From DAOTZU01 sp034433995 (GTDB lineage Bacteria > Chloroflexota > Anaerolineae > UBA1429), in contig DAOTZU010000035.1 in the NCBI GenBank assembly GCA_034433995.1, forward strand, positions 1 to 5,046: a DNA stretch of 5,046 bases, read 5' to 3'. This document shows positions 4,571 to 5,046 of this stretch, in pieces. The notes under the pieces were generated by a model that was given only the letters and a program-made list of their open reading frames with translations, was not told the DNA's origin and made no database searches. A program made the position numbers and the translations under genes. How positions within the stretch are numbered: the stretch's first letter is position 1; each line of letters opens with the position of its first letter.

Positions 4571-5046
4571 ATGAGTGAGGATGCTGAACCGCGACCGAAG
4601 GAGCCAGGGAGCCCGGCCGAAATGCTGCGCAGCGACGCTCTGTTGCTGGAAGGTCTGCGGGCCGGCCAAGAATCCGCCTTTGCCGAACTGTTCCAGCGCT
4701 ACTACCGGCGGGTTTATGGGATACTCTATCGGCTGGTGGGCGAGGAGGCCGATGATCTGGCCCAGGAGGTTTTCCTCCGTCTTTATCGCCGGCCTCCGGG
4801 CGCCGAGACTGCCCTGAGCGCCTGGCTTTATCGTGTGGCCACCCGCCTGGGTTACAACGCCCTGCGGGCCGAGAGACGCCGTCAAAGCTACCAACAGCGT
4901 GCCTGGGAGAGCGAAGCAAACCACCAGCCAGGTGCATCCCGCAACGCGCCAGAGCCTGAAGACCAAGCCACGCGGAGCGAAACCCAGCATCTGGTGCGGC
5001 AGGCCCTGGCCCGGCTGAGCCGCCGCGAGGCGCAAATTTTGGTGTT
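4571..5046 (+). CDS. ECF-type RNA polymerase sigma factor (3' end outside window)
   Basis: The frame is open from ATG 4571 to the window edge, 158 residues visible. Region 2 spans about residues 24-105: 'AFAELFQRYYRRVYGILYRLVG' leads into the hallmark DDLAQEVFLRLYR (61-73), which binds the core polymerase and the -10 element, then SAWLYRVATRLGYNALRAERRR. A charged, low-conservation linker (about 106-138) precedes the start of region 4 (LVRQALARLSRREAQILV), which reads the -35 and is cut off. There is an acidic/proline-rich leader of about 20 residues before the conserved part; ATG 4622 would remove 17 of them. Upstream GGCGGTG (4560-4566) is a weak ribosome binding site for ATG 4571. An anti-sigma factor would be expected downstream but is not in the window. 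It starts 44 nt after the exporter stop, with no good promoter between, so it may be co-transcribed. Confidence 0.9.
   Translation, partial: MSEDAEPRPKEPGSPAEMLRSDALLLEGLRAGQESAFAELFQRYYRRVYGILYRLVGEEADDLAQEVFLRLYRRPPGAETALSAWLYRVATRLGYNALRAERRRQSYQQRAWESEANHQPGASRNAPEPEDQATRSETQHLVRQALARLSRREAQILV

Noticed and set aside
1..5046. CRISPR array, transposase or insertion-sequence ends
   Set aside because: No regularly spaced direct repeats, transposase frames or terminal inverted repeats with target duplications are visible.

Overview
The window looks like a chromosomal segment of a GC-rich, Gram-positive-like or monoderm bacterium, most plausibly a member of the Chloroflexota (Anaerolineae-like). 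The signs are a secreted protein with a very long Pro/Thr stalk (TPTPT, TWTPEP) held by a C-terminal membrane anchor, a neighbouring secreted protein ending in a hydrophobic 'LYVPLVLT' tail, and a run of single-domain metabolic genes with GTG/TTG starts. The lineage is an inference from protein style; no rRNA or marker gene is present. All recognisable genes are on the + strand.

Layout. (1) Positions 1-1489: the 3' end of a surface or secreted beta-rich protein, followed 14 nt later by a complete signal-peptide / Cys-rich domain / P-T-rich stalk / TM-anchor protein. Its Cys-rich domain resembles the transcobalamin-like DUF4430 fold. (2) Positions 1490-1750: a gene-free interval ending in a good SigA-type promoter (TTGACG, 18 nt, TATACT) and a strong ribosome binding site. 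(3) Positions 1751-3150: a two-gene operon of a zinc-dependent medium-chain dehydrogenase (all catalytic and structural zinc ligands present, closest in feel to erythritol/L-threitol dehydrogenases) and an overlapping (ATGA) minimal nucleotidyltransferase of the MntA type with no recognisable HepT partner. (4) Positions 3151-3253: a short AT-rich regulatory interval with palindromic AGTATA/TATACT boxes. (5) Positions 3254-3835: an Isf-type iron-sulfur flavoprotein / NAD(P)H-dependent FMN reductase. (6) Positions 3827-3883: a telomere-like GGGTTA/CCCTAA inverted repeat with a G-quadruplex motif on the - strand, joining the flavoprotein to (7) a LysE-type exporter at 3897-4526. (8) From 4571 to the window edge: an ECF-type RNA polymerase sigma factor, cut off inside region 4.

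The genes do not form one obvious pathway. The most interesting links are regulatory and structural: the same CAGTATACT palindrome overlaps the -10 element of the dehydrogenase promoter and recurs in front of the flavoprotein, and a telomere-like repeat overlaps the 3' end of the flavoprotein gene. I see no clear evidence of a novel defence or mobile system. The orphan nucleotidyltransferase, the Cys-rich stalked protein and the repeat are the items most worth checking.
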